Of a stretch of 64,000 nt of DNA, positions 41,156-50,056 are shown piece after piece. Each line of letters begins with the position of its first letter. The stretch's first letter is position 1. Location of the stretch: positions 1-64,000 of the forward strand of contig DLCN01000007.1 of NCBI GenBank assembly GCA_002480645.1, read 5' to 3'. Position numbers and translations under genes: made by a program. The DNA is from Balneolaceae bacterium UBA7797 (GTDB taxonomy: Bacteria > Bacteroidota > Rhodothermia > Balneolales > Balneolaceae). The notes under the pieces were generated by a model. The model saw nothing but the letters and a program-made list of their open reading frames with translations. It was not told the origin of the DNA and did not search any database.

Positions 41156-44073
41156 TGTAAAATATTCTTAGTCTTGAGAAGTCGTACCACTTGCCGGTAT
41201 ATAAGATCATTTAACCGGTAAAAGTCACCGGTTGAGAGTAGCAATCCTCTGGATAACAGTCTGGAGATCACCATCTCTGCCTCAACTGTATTAATATGAA
41301 GGATCATGGCAAGTTCACTGATAGTGAGGGTATCGTGACGTATAAATGCCGACATGGCAAATAAGGCGTTTGCATCGAAGCCTTCCAATCGTTCAGTTGA
41401 ACTGAAATCGAAGGGTTCTATGGTAAAATGGGTGTCGTCATATTCTTTGATGGATCGGATCCAGAATATCATAGCCACACTCGCATTTCCATCAGCCATT
41501 TTAGCCAGTTTCTCAAAATATCTTTCTTTGAGATATTCCTGAGCGGCTTCCTCATCATCGAGTAATTTCTGATAGCTACGGCTTTTTTGAGTGGTTTCAT
41601 CTGCGTTGAACCATAACTGATACCCGCTTGCCTTTTGCCGCCTGAGGATCAATTCCCGGATCTCTTGCTCCGAGAGTCCGTCTGCTTTGATCGAATGGGT
41701 AAAATAGTCGGACACCTTCAGCGCTACATCAAGAAATTCCCAGGCATAGCGGGAGGCACTTACCACCCAAAGCACTTCCTTTTTAGTGGCCGAGATCAGA
41801 TACATCAACGTTTTGATCCCTTCGTAACCGGTGATCGTTCTCAGGAAGGTATTCTGGATATTTTCAATAATGATCACGGAACCCGATCTTCGCTTTTTTA
41901 CTTTTTCGATCAGTTCATTTACAGTCGTAGTTTCATTCAGCTTCAGCTGTTTGGCTACCGACCTCACCAGGTCTTCCGGTTTCCAGGCCGTGGTATCGAA
42001 CCCAACCAAATGTTGTTTTTCTTCTTCAAAAAGATTCTTACTCAGGTGACGTATAAAAGTGGTTTTACCACTACCTTTTTCACCGATCACTGAAATGGCT
42101 GACGGAAATCCTGTTTTCCAGAGTTCGAGTGCTTTTTCACATTTATCAACCTGAACCGGATTGTGGATCAGAAATGAATCCTCCACTTCACGTCTGAAAT
42201 CGAATAAACGCCGATATACAAACGGTAGGGATTCAATTTTTTTATCAGTCTCATATAAAAAAGCAGCCAGTGTCGTTGAATGACCGGCCTGTTGATCATG
42301 ATCACTTAAGCCGAACCAACTACTGATCAGATCCCGGTAAGTCCGGTATTTTTGAACGACAAACCGGCTCCAGATCGTAATACGATCGATCAGTTTGGCC
42401 CATAATACTTTCAATCTCGTTCTCCAGCCACCGGTAGATTGTTTTACCTTGAGCTGAGTATCCAGCCATTTTAATTCCCCTGCTTCCTGGTTCTGAAGAA
42501 AATCACTGATCTTATCTCCCAGAGCATCAGCCTGTTTGTCGATCAACTCGGTTACTTCCCCGTTTTTTGTAACTGTTAATGAGCCTAATTCCTCAACCTT
42601 TAACATGGCACGTTCCAGTCCCGAACAAACAACCTCCGTTGGGGCTTCCTCATCCTCAGAAGTCATTTCATCGATCACCGTAAAGCTCGTATCAATGATC
42701 TGCAGCACTTCCTCATACCCTTCCGCCAGCTGCTCGTATTTCTTCTCCGGCTGAATTTTTTGCGGCAATAACGGTGATGCCAGATATTCTCCCAACATCC
42801 TCTTTATAAAGGTTCTCCACTCAATTTCCTTTACCGTGAATTTTGGGATGAATCCATCTTGCTCCCCTGTTTGAACCAACACCGTTTGTTCACTTGCTTT
42901 GGCCGAAAGTTCTGTAATTTCTATGGCAAATTGATCTAATTCTTTCGAAATGATCTTTTCCTGTACGATCTCCAGCAAGGCAGTCTTAAGCTTTTCATCA
43001 ACGATCTCTCCAACCTCGGCTTTCAGTTTCTTACCAATGCTCCGGATTCTGGAAACACTGATCCTGGCTGATTTTCCGACTTCCTCATTCGCTTCGCTGA
43101 TCACTTTTTCCAGACTCTGATGAGCATCTTTAACCCCGCTTTCTGTGCCGGATATCAGTTCAGATACTTCAGATCGCTTTTCATCGATTCTGCATTGAAT
43201 GGATAGGAATTCATAGGCGGTATTAATGCGTTTGAATTCTGCATCCAGCAGTTCTTTCCAGGGGGAAAATTCTTCAGATAATAGTTTAGACTGCTGCTCT
43301 TGTTTGTCCTCAACCTTTTCCATGGAAAGCTTATGGTTTTTAAGCTCGAGGGTTCCGGCAATAGATAGTTTTTCTTCCAGGATCGTCTGCTTCTGAATAA
43401 AGAATTCGGATAATTCCTTTTCTAGTGATGAAAATAATTCTTTCAGAGCATCCTCAAATGAGTGAATCCGGGAGCTGTACGTATCTAATTCCACCGTTTC
43501 CGGGGTAAACTCCAACACCTGATGGGTAAGTTCATCAAGAAGATCAGTCATCAACTTCATCTCTTTTGATGAGGCTGTTCTTATGATCTGAACAACATCT
43601 AAAAACTCCAGATGTACTAAATTTCTGAAAGGTATAGCTCGGGACCTGTACTGAAATGTGACTGGCTCTTTTCTGAATATATTTCCAATTGCCATTCCTG
43701 TTTTAGCAATTCCGCGTCTGATCCTTTTTCCTGCTTTACCCAATCTCAGTGAAAAGGAATCCTCCGTGCCTGCTTTGAAATGATGTTCATTTTCAGCTAA
43801 TTCTTCCGTTTCATTCAACTCGGCCACAGATTCCTGCAATAATGCGATCACCGCCGCATAGGATTCCAATCCATTTTCAGAGAAAAAGTCCTTACACCCT
43901 TCAATGTGTTGCCCCAGGTTTTTAACAGACTCAACAGGATCGTCGGACAGATCAATGGTCTCCAGAATAAAATCTTCCCGCTTCGTTAAATATGCATTTA
44001 ACTTCTTTTCGAGTTGTTTACCCGCTTCCATTCCAAGCGATAATAATTCTTTCTTTTTCGAATCAGATTCCAT
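41152..44073 (-). CDS. Large coiled-coil P-loop ATPase with C-terminal winged helix, partner of MscS
   Basis: This 973-aa protein is made up in its first 600 residues of long charged helices (coiled-coil type). Walker A is VIGEKGSGKTTFIRHLS near residue 661, and Walker B is SVIIIENIQ near 731. An AAA-like lid region with LSEQEIRELILRRQKASGYQ follows. The C-terminus has a winged helix (TISELAMILHINTVEAEMVI). It contains no predicted signal peptide, so it should be cytoplasmic. Coupling to MscS suggests it regulates the channel or senses its state. The function is not known. I have not matched it to a named STAND family. Confidence 0.7.
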   Translation of the reverse strand: MESDSKKKELLSLGMEAGKQLEKKLNAYLTKREDFILETIDLSDDPVESVKNLGQHIEGCKDFFSENGLESYAAVIALLQESVAELNETEELAENEHHFKAGTEDSFSLRLGKAGKRIRRGIAKTGMAIGNIFRKEPVTFQYRSRAIPFRNLVHLEFLDVVQIIRTASSKEMKLMTDLLDELTHQVLEFTPETVELDTYSSRIHSFEDALKELFSSLEKELSEFFIQKQTILEEKLSIAGTLELKNHKLSMEKVEDKQEQQSKLLSEEFSPWKELLDAEFKRINTAYEFLSIQCRIDEKRSEVSELISGTESGVKDAHQSLEKVISEANEEVGKSARISVSRIRSIGKKLKAEVGEIVDEKLKTALLEIVQEKIISKELDQFAIEITELSAKASEQTVLVQTGEQDGFIPKFTVKEIEWRTFIKRMLGEYLASPLLPQKIQPEKKYEQLAEGYEEVLQIIDTSFTVIDEMTSEDEEAPTEVVCSGLERAMLKVEELGSLTVTKNGEVTELIDKQADALGDKISDFLQNQEAGELKWLDTQLKVKQSTGGWRTRLKVLWAKLIDRITIWSRFVVQKYRTYRDLISSWFGLSDHDQQAGHSTTLAAFLYETDKKIESLPFVYRRLFDFRREVEDSFLIHNPVQVDKCEKALELWKTGFPSAISVIGEKGSGKTTFIRHLSKNLFEEEKQHLVGFDTTAWKPEDLVRSVAKQLKLNETTTVNELIEKVKKRRSGSVIIIENIQNTFLRTITGYEGIKTLMYLISATKKEVLWVVSASRYAWEFLDVALKVSDYFTHSIKADGLSEQEIRELILRRQKASGYQLWFNADETTQKSRSYQKLLDDEEAAQEYLKERYFEKLAKMADGNASVAMIFWIRSIKEYDDTHFTIEPFDFSSTERLEGFDANALFAMSAFIRHDTLTISELAMILHINTVEAEMVISRLLSRGLLLSTGDFYRLNDLIYRQVVRLLKTKNILH

Positions 44074-44257
44074 AAACCTTTGAGAAACTTTCTTTATACC
44101 AAACAGTTAGCCAGATAGGTTATTCCCCTGCAATTAAATTGTCACCAGCCAAATATTTTTTGAACTATACTCAATTTAAAAATTAAATAAACCATTAAAA
44201 CCCCAGCTTTCATCACTTAGGCTAAAGCTGTATATTTTTACATCATCTGCAAACGAC

Positions 44258-45556
44258 ATGGCTATTAATTCTACACTAAATTCTGATATATACCGGTTTT
44301 TTGTGCGCCGCTTATTTCTGGCGCTCGTGTTCATTATCGCCATATTCAGCACTTCAATTTTTGCACAAACACATCTGTATAGAATATCCAAAGCGGAACG
44401 ATCGGATGGTTTAGGATATGTGGTTCGTTATCATTTTTCTGCCGAAATAGATTCTTTTACGGTTATTCAACCGGCACCCGACCTTATCCAGCTACAGTTC
44501 TTTGCTGAATCTATTGATACAACTGGTATTGCATTACCCGATGAAGAGGGAAAGATTCAGGAAGTTCGGCTTTATAAAATGGATGACAGCTACGGTGTGG
44601 ATGTTTATCTGGATCCGGATATCTACGTGAAAGCCTCATCCTACAAAGACATGAACGGTAAAGATATTCTGCTTGCGTTAACTAAAGCAGATAAGCATGA
44701 GGTTGAAGCCTATTCTCAACAGTTTTTAGCCAGAAACTGGTATCTGAGTGTAAATCTTGAAAATGCACTCGATGTATCAGCGCCCGTTACTCAGGTTGCC
44801 GGCACTACCGGTACCGACAGTTATACTCAGGTGAAAGATAAACTGAAATTCGACACCATCATTATTGATCCCGGTCATGGCGGCCATGATCCCGGAAATA
44901 TTGGCTACGGAAAAAAATCGCAGGAAAAAGATGTGGTTCTGTCCATCGCCAAAAAGCTGGGAGGGTATATTGAGAAGAATCTCCCCGATGTTAACGTGAT
45001 CTATACCCGCGATGATGATACCTATGTGGATCTGTGGGAACGCGGTTCTACAGCAAACCGGGCCGAAGGTGACTTATTCGTCTCAATTCATGCTGACGGG
45101 TGGACCTCTCCCAATGCCTATGGCACCTCCGTTTTCTTTCTTGGTCTGCACATGAGTAAAGAATCTTTTGATGTAATGAAGCGTGAAAATTCAGTTTTTA
45201 ATACGCATGAAGATGAGATCATGGATCTTACTGAAGAAGATCTTTTTATTTATGAACTGGCCCATTCCGGATATATCGCAACCAGCGAGCGAATTGCCGG
45301 AATGATCGAGCATCAGTTTAAAAATCGTGCCAACCGGCGATCAAGAGGGGTAAAACAAGCCGGTTTTGTAGTTCTGTATCAGGCAGCAATGCCGGCGATA
45401 CTGGTAGAAACAGGTTTTTTAACAAATCCCTCTGAACAGAGATTTTTAACCAGCGATTACGGGCAATCTATTATAGCATCTGCTATCTTTAGGGCAATAC
45501 GAGATTATAAAGTCGAGTATGAAAAAACCCAGGCATTTTCGTCAGAAAGCAGATAA
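44258..45556 (+). CDS. N-acetylmuramoyl-L-alanine amidase with N-terminal AMIN-like domain
   Basis: This 432-aa exported enzyme has a membrane/signal helix (LFLALVFIIAIFSTSIFAQ). An N-terminal beta domain like AMIN (about residues 40-160) precedes the Amidase_3 domain. Zn-site motifs are DTIIIDPGHGGHDPG (His) and the ERGSTANRAEGDLFVSIHAD stretch (Glu and His). The catalytic Glu lies in AILVETGFLTN. It cleaves the amide bond between MurNAc and the stem peptide. It ends directly next to udk, which starts at the following base. Confidence 0.88.
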   Translation: MAINSTLNSDIYRFFVRRLFLALVFIIAIFSTSIFAQTHLYRISKAERSDGLGYVVRYHFSAEIDSFTVIQPAPDLIQLQFFAESIDTTGIALPDEEGKIQEVRLYKMDDSYGVDVYLDPDIYVKASSYKDMNGKDILLALTKADKHEVEAYSQQFLARNWYLSVNLENALDVSAPVTQVAGTTGTDSYTQVKDKLKFDTIIIDPGHGGHDPGNIGYGKKSQEKDVVLSIAKKLGGYIEKNLPDVNVIYTRDDDTYVDLWERGSTANRAEGDLFVSIHADGWTSPNAYGTSVFFLGLHMSKESFDVMKRENSVFNTHEDEIMDLTEEDLFIYELAHSGYIATSERIAGMIEHQFKNRANRRSRGVKQAGFVVLYQAAMPAILVETGFLTNPSEQRFLTSDYGQSIIASAIFRAIRDYKVEYEKTQAFSSESR

Positions 45557-46186
45557 ATGAATTTTACCCCACTTATAATAGGAGTTGCCGGAGGAAGCGG
45601 CAGCGGAAAAACCACCGTTGTAAATTATATTTGTGAGCATTTCGGCTCAGAGAACATCATGTTACTCCAACATGATTCTTACTATCGCGACCTGAAGCAT
45701 ATTCCCTTTGAGGAACGTGTTCAGCAAAATTTTGATCATCCTGCTTCTCTCGAAACCGAATTACTGATCCGTCATTTGTCCGCTTTAACCAACGGTTATA
45801 CCGTTCAGGTTCCGGTCTATGATTTCTCTCAGCATATTCGAAGTGAGGAAACCATCACCGCTGAACCCACTAAAGTTATTCTGATTGACGGAATTCTGAT
45901 CTTCAGTGAGCCGGAATTACTCGAGCTCATGGATATAAAGATCTTTGTAGATACTGATGACGATATTCGGTTGTTGCGAAGGTTAAAACGGGATATAACC
46001 GAACGTGGCCGAAGTGTGGAAAGCGTGCTTCACCAGTATGAAACCTTTGTACGCCCGATGCATCTTAAGTTCGTGGAACCCAGCCGGCGTTATGCAGACA
46101 TCATTATCCCACGCGGTGGCAAAAACAAGGTGGCCCGGGAAATGGTGATCTCATTGATCGATCGCAGAATGAGCAAAGAGAGCTAA
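45557..46186 (+). CDS. udk: Uridine kinase
   Basis: This 209-aa P-loop kinase has GVAGGSGSGKTTVVNYIC as its nucleotide-binding loop and LLQHDSYYRDLKHIPFEERV as the pyrimidine-binding step. VYDFSQHIRSEETI and RRLKRDITERGRSVESVLHQ are further marks of Udk. It phosphorylates uridine and cytidine in pyrimidine salvage. Its start immediately follows the amidase stop. Confidence 0.92.
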   Translation: MNFTPLIIGVAGGSGSGKTTVVNYICEHFGSENIMLLQHDSYYRDLKHIPFEERVQQNFDHPASLETELLIRHLSALTNGYTVQVPVYDFSQHIRSEETITAEPTKVILIDGILIFSEPELLELMDIKIFVDTDDDIRLLRRLKRDITERGRSVESVLHQYETFVRPMHLKFVEPSRRYADIIIPRGGKNKVAREMVISLIDRRMSKES

Positions 46187-46194
46187 AAAGTTAG

Positions 46195-46962
46195 CTATGT
46201 AGCCGAACTTTGCTTTTCAAACTGATCTGAGATCAGTGAAGCCATTCCATCGAATACCAGATTGGGGTCTACCGTTCCCATATCTCCGGTAACGGTATTC
46301 AACATTTCACTGTCGCCACCTGTTAGGTAAAGCTTAAAATCTCCGTAAACATCCAGGTAATTTCCGATCATTGCTTCTATTCCCTGTACCCAGAATCCTA
46401 CTTGCCCCCACTGCAGACAGGTTGTTGTACTCTTACCCGGGAATTCTGCAGGAATTTCAGGGCGTATTTCCGGCAGTTCTGGTGCCGTACGTTTAAAAAC
46501 CTGCAGCATGGATTTCAAACCGGGCATGATCACCCCTCCTTCGAATACTCCCTTCTCATCCATGTAGTCGATGGTACACGCAGAACCCGCATCAATTACT
46601 ACAACCGGTTCTTCGGGCGATTGGAGCCGGGCCCCTAAACAAGACAGGTATCGGTCAATTCCCAGGGTCTCAGGAGTTTCATAATTCAACGTTTCTGCAC
46701 CGATATCCTCCAGGGTGATCTCATACATTCGTCGGGTGGCAATTTCCTGTTCAAGCGCATTCTTCACATTCTCACGAACACTGCACATAATAATATGCTG
46801 CACCGGATACGGATGATTATTAATTTCGTAAGCAGCACTTTGCGCAGTAAGATAACTATGTGTAACCCATTTTTTATCTCTTCTGAAGGCTACTTTGATC
46901 GAAGAATTGCCTATATCAACAAAAACCATAGAAGGCGTGATTTGTGAATCGAAATTGCTCAT
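46195..46962 (-). CDS. coaX: Type III pantothenate kinase
   Basis: This 255-aa acetate/sugar-kinase-fold protein has VFVDIGNSSIKVAFRRDKKW near the start (the phosphate-1 DIGNS motif) and VVIDAGSACTIDYM with GGVIMPGLKSML later. It catalyses the first CoA step, pantothenate to 4'-phosphopantothenate. It converges with udk: the 16-base palindrome AGCTAA-AAAG-TTAGCT at 46181-46196 spans both stop codons. Confidence 0.9.
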   Translation of the reverse strand: MSNFDSQITPSMVFVDIGNSSIKVAFRRDKKWVTHSYLTAQSAAYEINNHPYPVQHIIMCSVRENVKNALEQEIATRRMYEITLEDIGAETLNYETPETLGIDRYLSCLGARLQSPEEPVVVIDAGSACTIDYMDEKGVFEGGVIMPGLKSMLQVFKRTAPELPEIRPEIPAEFPGKSTTTCLQWGQVGFWVQGIEAMIGNYLDVYGDFKLYLTGGDSEMLNTVTGDMGTVDPNLVFDGMASLISDQFEKQSSAT

Positions 46963-47016
46963 CTTTTTGTAGTAATTTTAAACAGGAATTACAGAATACA
47001 AAATCTAACTATCAGT

Positions 47017-47742
47017 ATGAATCTGAATAACAAGATAGCGATCGTTACCGGGGCCAGCAGTGGCATAGGTGCAGAATTCTCTAAAATGCTAATCGAGAAT
47101 GGCACAACCGTTTACGGCCTTGCCCGCAGCACGGATAAACTAACACGCATACATGAAGAACTTGGGAAGTTATTTATCCCGGTAACATTAGATATCACCA
47201 AAGCAAGTGCGGTGGAAAAATGGGTGGATGAAACTTTTGATGATGATCATCAACCGGATATTCTTGTGAATAATGCCGGATTGGGATACTTCGCAGATGT
47301 GGATGACTTAAGTATCGAAAAATGGCAAACAATGATGGATGTAAACCTGAATGGTGTGTTCTACATCACCCGTCTGATCGTTCCGATGATGAAAGAAAAG
47401 GAGTCGGTGTGTCATATTGTAAACATTGCATCGGTTGCCGGTTTAATGGGCAATCCACAGATCTCCGGCTATAATGCTACAAAATTTGGCTTGCGTGGAT
47501 TCAGTGAAGCTCTTTTTAAGGAACTAAGATTTGATGGTATCAAAGTAAGCTGCTTCTTCCCCGGTTCCATTGCTACGAACTTTTTCAATTCTATAGAATC
47601 GGTGGAAACACATCCTAACATGATGCAGGCTTCGGATGTGGCCAATACCCTCAAATTTGTGCTGGAAACACCCGATAATTTCCTCATCAATGAAATGACC
47701 ATGAGGCCGCTTAATCCTAAGCCACCAACGAAGGAAGCCTAG
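47017..47742 (+). CDS. Short-chain dehydrogenase/reductase
   Basis: This 241-aa protein has VTGASSGIGAEFSKMLIENG (NAD(P)-binding Gly motif), ILVNNAGLGYFADV, and the active-site Ser, Tyr and Lys in IASVAGLMGNPQISGYNATK. The substrate is unknown. The last base of its stop is the first base of the next gene's GTG start, so the two are coupled. Confidence 0.9.
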   Translation: MNLNNKIAIVTGASSGIGAEFSKMLIENGTTVYGLARSTDKLTRIHEELGKLFIPVTLDITKASAVEKWVDETFDDDHQPDILVNNAGLGYFADVDDLSIEKWQTMMDVNLNGVFYITRLIVPMMKEKESVCHIVNIASVAGLMGNPQISGYNATKFGLRGFSEALFKELRFDGIKVSCFFPGSIATNFFNSIESVETHPNMMQASDVANTLKFVLETPDNFLINEMTMRPLNPKPPTKEA

Positions 47743-48104
47743 TGAAACATGTACTTGGAACCATTCTGATCGCCGGCTTACTACTTCATTGTTCCTATGA
47801 TGAGACACCGGATAGTCAACCGCCGGAAACTCTTATTAACGAAGAGTTATACATCCAAATGCTTGCAGAATTGCAGCTCTATAATGCCTGGGTTTCAATG
47901 AGCGATACTTTGTACAAACCCGATTCATTGCAATCGGCAGTGTACCAAAAATTTGATGTATCACCGGAAGTATTTAAAGAATCACACAGATACTATAGCA
48001 GTGATTTCAAAGCTCAGAATGTCCGGATCGATTCCGCTTTGAAAATTCTTGATCGGGAAAAGATCCGGATCAATAAAGCTCAATCGGTGACTCACCTTGA
48101 ATGA
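47742..48104 (+). CDS. DUF4296 lipoprotein
   Basis: This 120-aa protein has a lipobox (LLLHCSY, Cys17). The helical domain with ELYIQMLAELQLYNAWVSMS matches DUF4296, a family limited to Bacteroidota and relatives, function unknown. The start is GTG at 47742, overlapping the SDR stop. Its end runs tail-to-tail into recQ, overlapping by 35 bases. Confidence 0.83.
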   Translation: MKHVLGTILIAGLLLHCSYDETPDSQPPETLINEELYIQMLAELQLYNAWVSMSDTLYKPDSLQSAVYQKFDVSPEVFKESHRYYSSDFKAQNVRIDSALKILDREKIRINKAQSVTHLE

Positions 48105-50037
48105 AGTACCCCTCTTTTGATGGATGGGAGCATACCGCTCCCTCTTTAATGAGGTGCTGCAGGATCTTTTCTACTTTCCTGGCTCTCCATCCGGTTTTGG
48201 CGGCTAACGTGCTGATGTCCATCTGGTCGTGAATCAGTAATAAATAGGCCGTAGAGATCTCTTCTGAGGTGAGCCCGATCTCATTCTCTGCAGAACGCGT
48301 ACAGTTATCACATTTACCGCACGGACGTGCATCAACATCTCCAAAATAAGTACGCAGAAACACCTCCCGGCATTCGGTGGTGGTTGCGTAGGAGGTCATC
48401 CACTCAAGTTTCTTTAGTAATGAATTCCGGTAGTTCTCTATTTCATTTTTCCCGATGGGTAGTGTTGATGATCTGGCCTCCAATACTCTCACTAAACTCC
48501 GGGCTTCCTGGACGTCAAAAACCAGGATCTGATCATTTTGCATCAATACATTAAGACCTTTTATGAGCTGATTTCTGCTTACGGCCAGCTTATCGAGCAG
48601 AAACTCCAGTTCCAACTCTGCTTTATGATGCATCGCCTGATGCCCGAACAGCCTTTGCAGCCGGTCTACAAATTCTGCTTTTTCAACATTTGAAATTCGT
48701 TCTTTGAACTGTTTCAGAATATTCTCACTCACCGTAAACTGTACATTTACCGTTGGGGGTTGATCCTCAATTAGTGTAATCACCCCAAACTGATCCAGTA
48801 TTCGTAATCCGGCAGCGCAGAGATGTTTCGAAAGCCCACTCCTGGTCTGGATCTGACTTAATTCAAATCCTCTCAACTCTTCCATCTCTGAACCAACCGC
48901 CAGATTCAGGAAGTCACATAATGCCCGGTATATTTTCTCCAATTCCTCACGGGTAGGATAATTATCCTGCACTCGTTTTCGGGCTTTCAATGAATCTGAT
49001 TCCCGATAGAAAAGCATTGGAAAGGCTTCATTACCATCTCTTCCAGCTCTTCCAGCTTCCTGATAATATGCTTCTATCGAATATGGGATCTCTTCATGGA
49101 TCACATACCGACAATCCGGTTTATCAATTCCCATACCAAAGGCATTGGTCGCTACCACCAATGGAGTTTCACCTGAGATCCACCTGTTTTGTATGGCCTT
49201 GCGCATCTCAGGATCGATCCCGGCATGATAAGCCTCGGTCTTTAAACCTGTTCTCGTGAGATCCTCTGCCCAGAATTCACAATTCTTCCTTGTACCTCCG
49301 TAAATCAGTCCGTCTCCCTTTTGTGACGCTTTACTTACAGCATTTCTCACGGCACCTTTTTTATTGTTGGTATGTACTACCCACCATTTCAGGTTTGGTC
49401 TCTGAAAGCCTCTTGAGATCACTTCCGGCGAATCGAACTCGAGTATACTCAGAATATCGTCCCTCACTTCCGGAGTGGCTGTTGCAGTAAGAGCCACCCA
49501 TCGGGCCGAATCTTCAATTAAGCGAAGTGACGGCTTGATTTCTCTGTACGATGGTCTGAAATCATGCCCCCATTCAGAAATACAATGAGCTTCATCGATA
49601 GCAACCAGATCGATATTCAGGCGTTCCAGTTCACTTTGAAACAGCGGGGTTTGCAGGCGTTCAGGGGCACAATATAACAGCTTATACATACCGTTCCGTG
49701 CATTTACCAATCGTTGTTCCACTTCATACGCCGGAATGGTTGAATTGATAAAAGTAGTAGAAATACCTTTCTCTTTAAGCTGATTCACCTGATCCTGCAT
49801 CAAGGCAACCAAAGGACTGATGACCAATGTCAGGCCGTCTAAAACTGTGGCAGGCACCTGATAACATAACGATTTGCCCCCGCCTGTCGGAAATAAAACC
49901 AGTGTGTCTTTTCCATCAAAAACAGAATGTACAACTTCATCCTGACCACTTCTGAAACTATCATACCCCCAGAATTTCTTAAGATTCTGTTCAGCAGATT
50001 GAAATAAGGTGTGGTCAGATCGTTCTGAAGTATTCAA
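48070..50037 (-). CDS. recQ: RecQ-type ATP-dependent DNA helicase
   Basis: This 655-aa helicase has the RecQ start LKKFWGYDSFRSGQDEVVHS, Walker A FPTGGGKSLCYQVP and DEAHCISEWGHDFRPSY. The second RecA domain ends in the GRAGRDG motif (EAGRAGRDGNEAF), with CGKCDNC and an upstream Cys near the zinc site. No HRDC domain is evident; the C-terminus ends in a wHTH-like segment (TGWRARKVEKILQHLIKEGA). It unwinds DNA in recombination and repair. It overlaps the DUF4296 gene tail-to-tail. Confidence 0.9.
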   Translation of the reverse strand: MNTSERSDHTLFQSAEQNLKKFWGYDSFRSGQDEVVHSVFDGKDTLVLFPTGGGKSLCYQVPATVLDGLTLVISPLVALMQDQVNQLKEKGISTTFINSTIPAYEVEQRLVNARNGMYKLLYCAPERLQTPLFQSELERLNIDLVAIDEAHCISEWGHDFRPSYREIKPSLRLIEDSARWVALTATATPEVRDDILSILEFDSPEVISRGFQRPNLKWWVVHTNNKKGAVRNAVSKASQKGDGLIYGGTRKNCEFWAEDLTRTGLKTEAYHAGIDPEMRKAIQNRWISGETPLVVATNAFGMGIDKPDCRYVIHEEIPYSIEAYYQEAGRAGRDGNEAFPMLFYRESDSLKARKRVQDNYPTREELEKIYRALCDFLNLAVGSEMEELRGFELSQIQTRSGLSKHLCAAGLRILDQFGVITLIEDQPPTVNVQFTVSENILKQFKERISNVEKAEFVDRLQRLFGHQAMHHKAELELEFLLDKLAVSRNQLIKGLNVLMQNDQILVFDVQEARSLVRVLEARSSTLPIGKNEIENYRNSLLKKLEWMTSYATTTECREVFLRTYFGDVDARPCGKCDNCTRSAENEIGLTSEEISTAYLLLIHDQMDISTLAAKTGWRARKVEKILQHLIKEGAVCSHPSKEGYFIQGESPIELY

Positions 50038-50056
50038 TGTTACTTTGTTGATCAGA

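Noticed and set aside
46181..46196. Palindrome over the udk and coaX stop codons as a terminator
   Set aside because: The stem is only 6 bp of A/T-rich pairs and there is no T-run.
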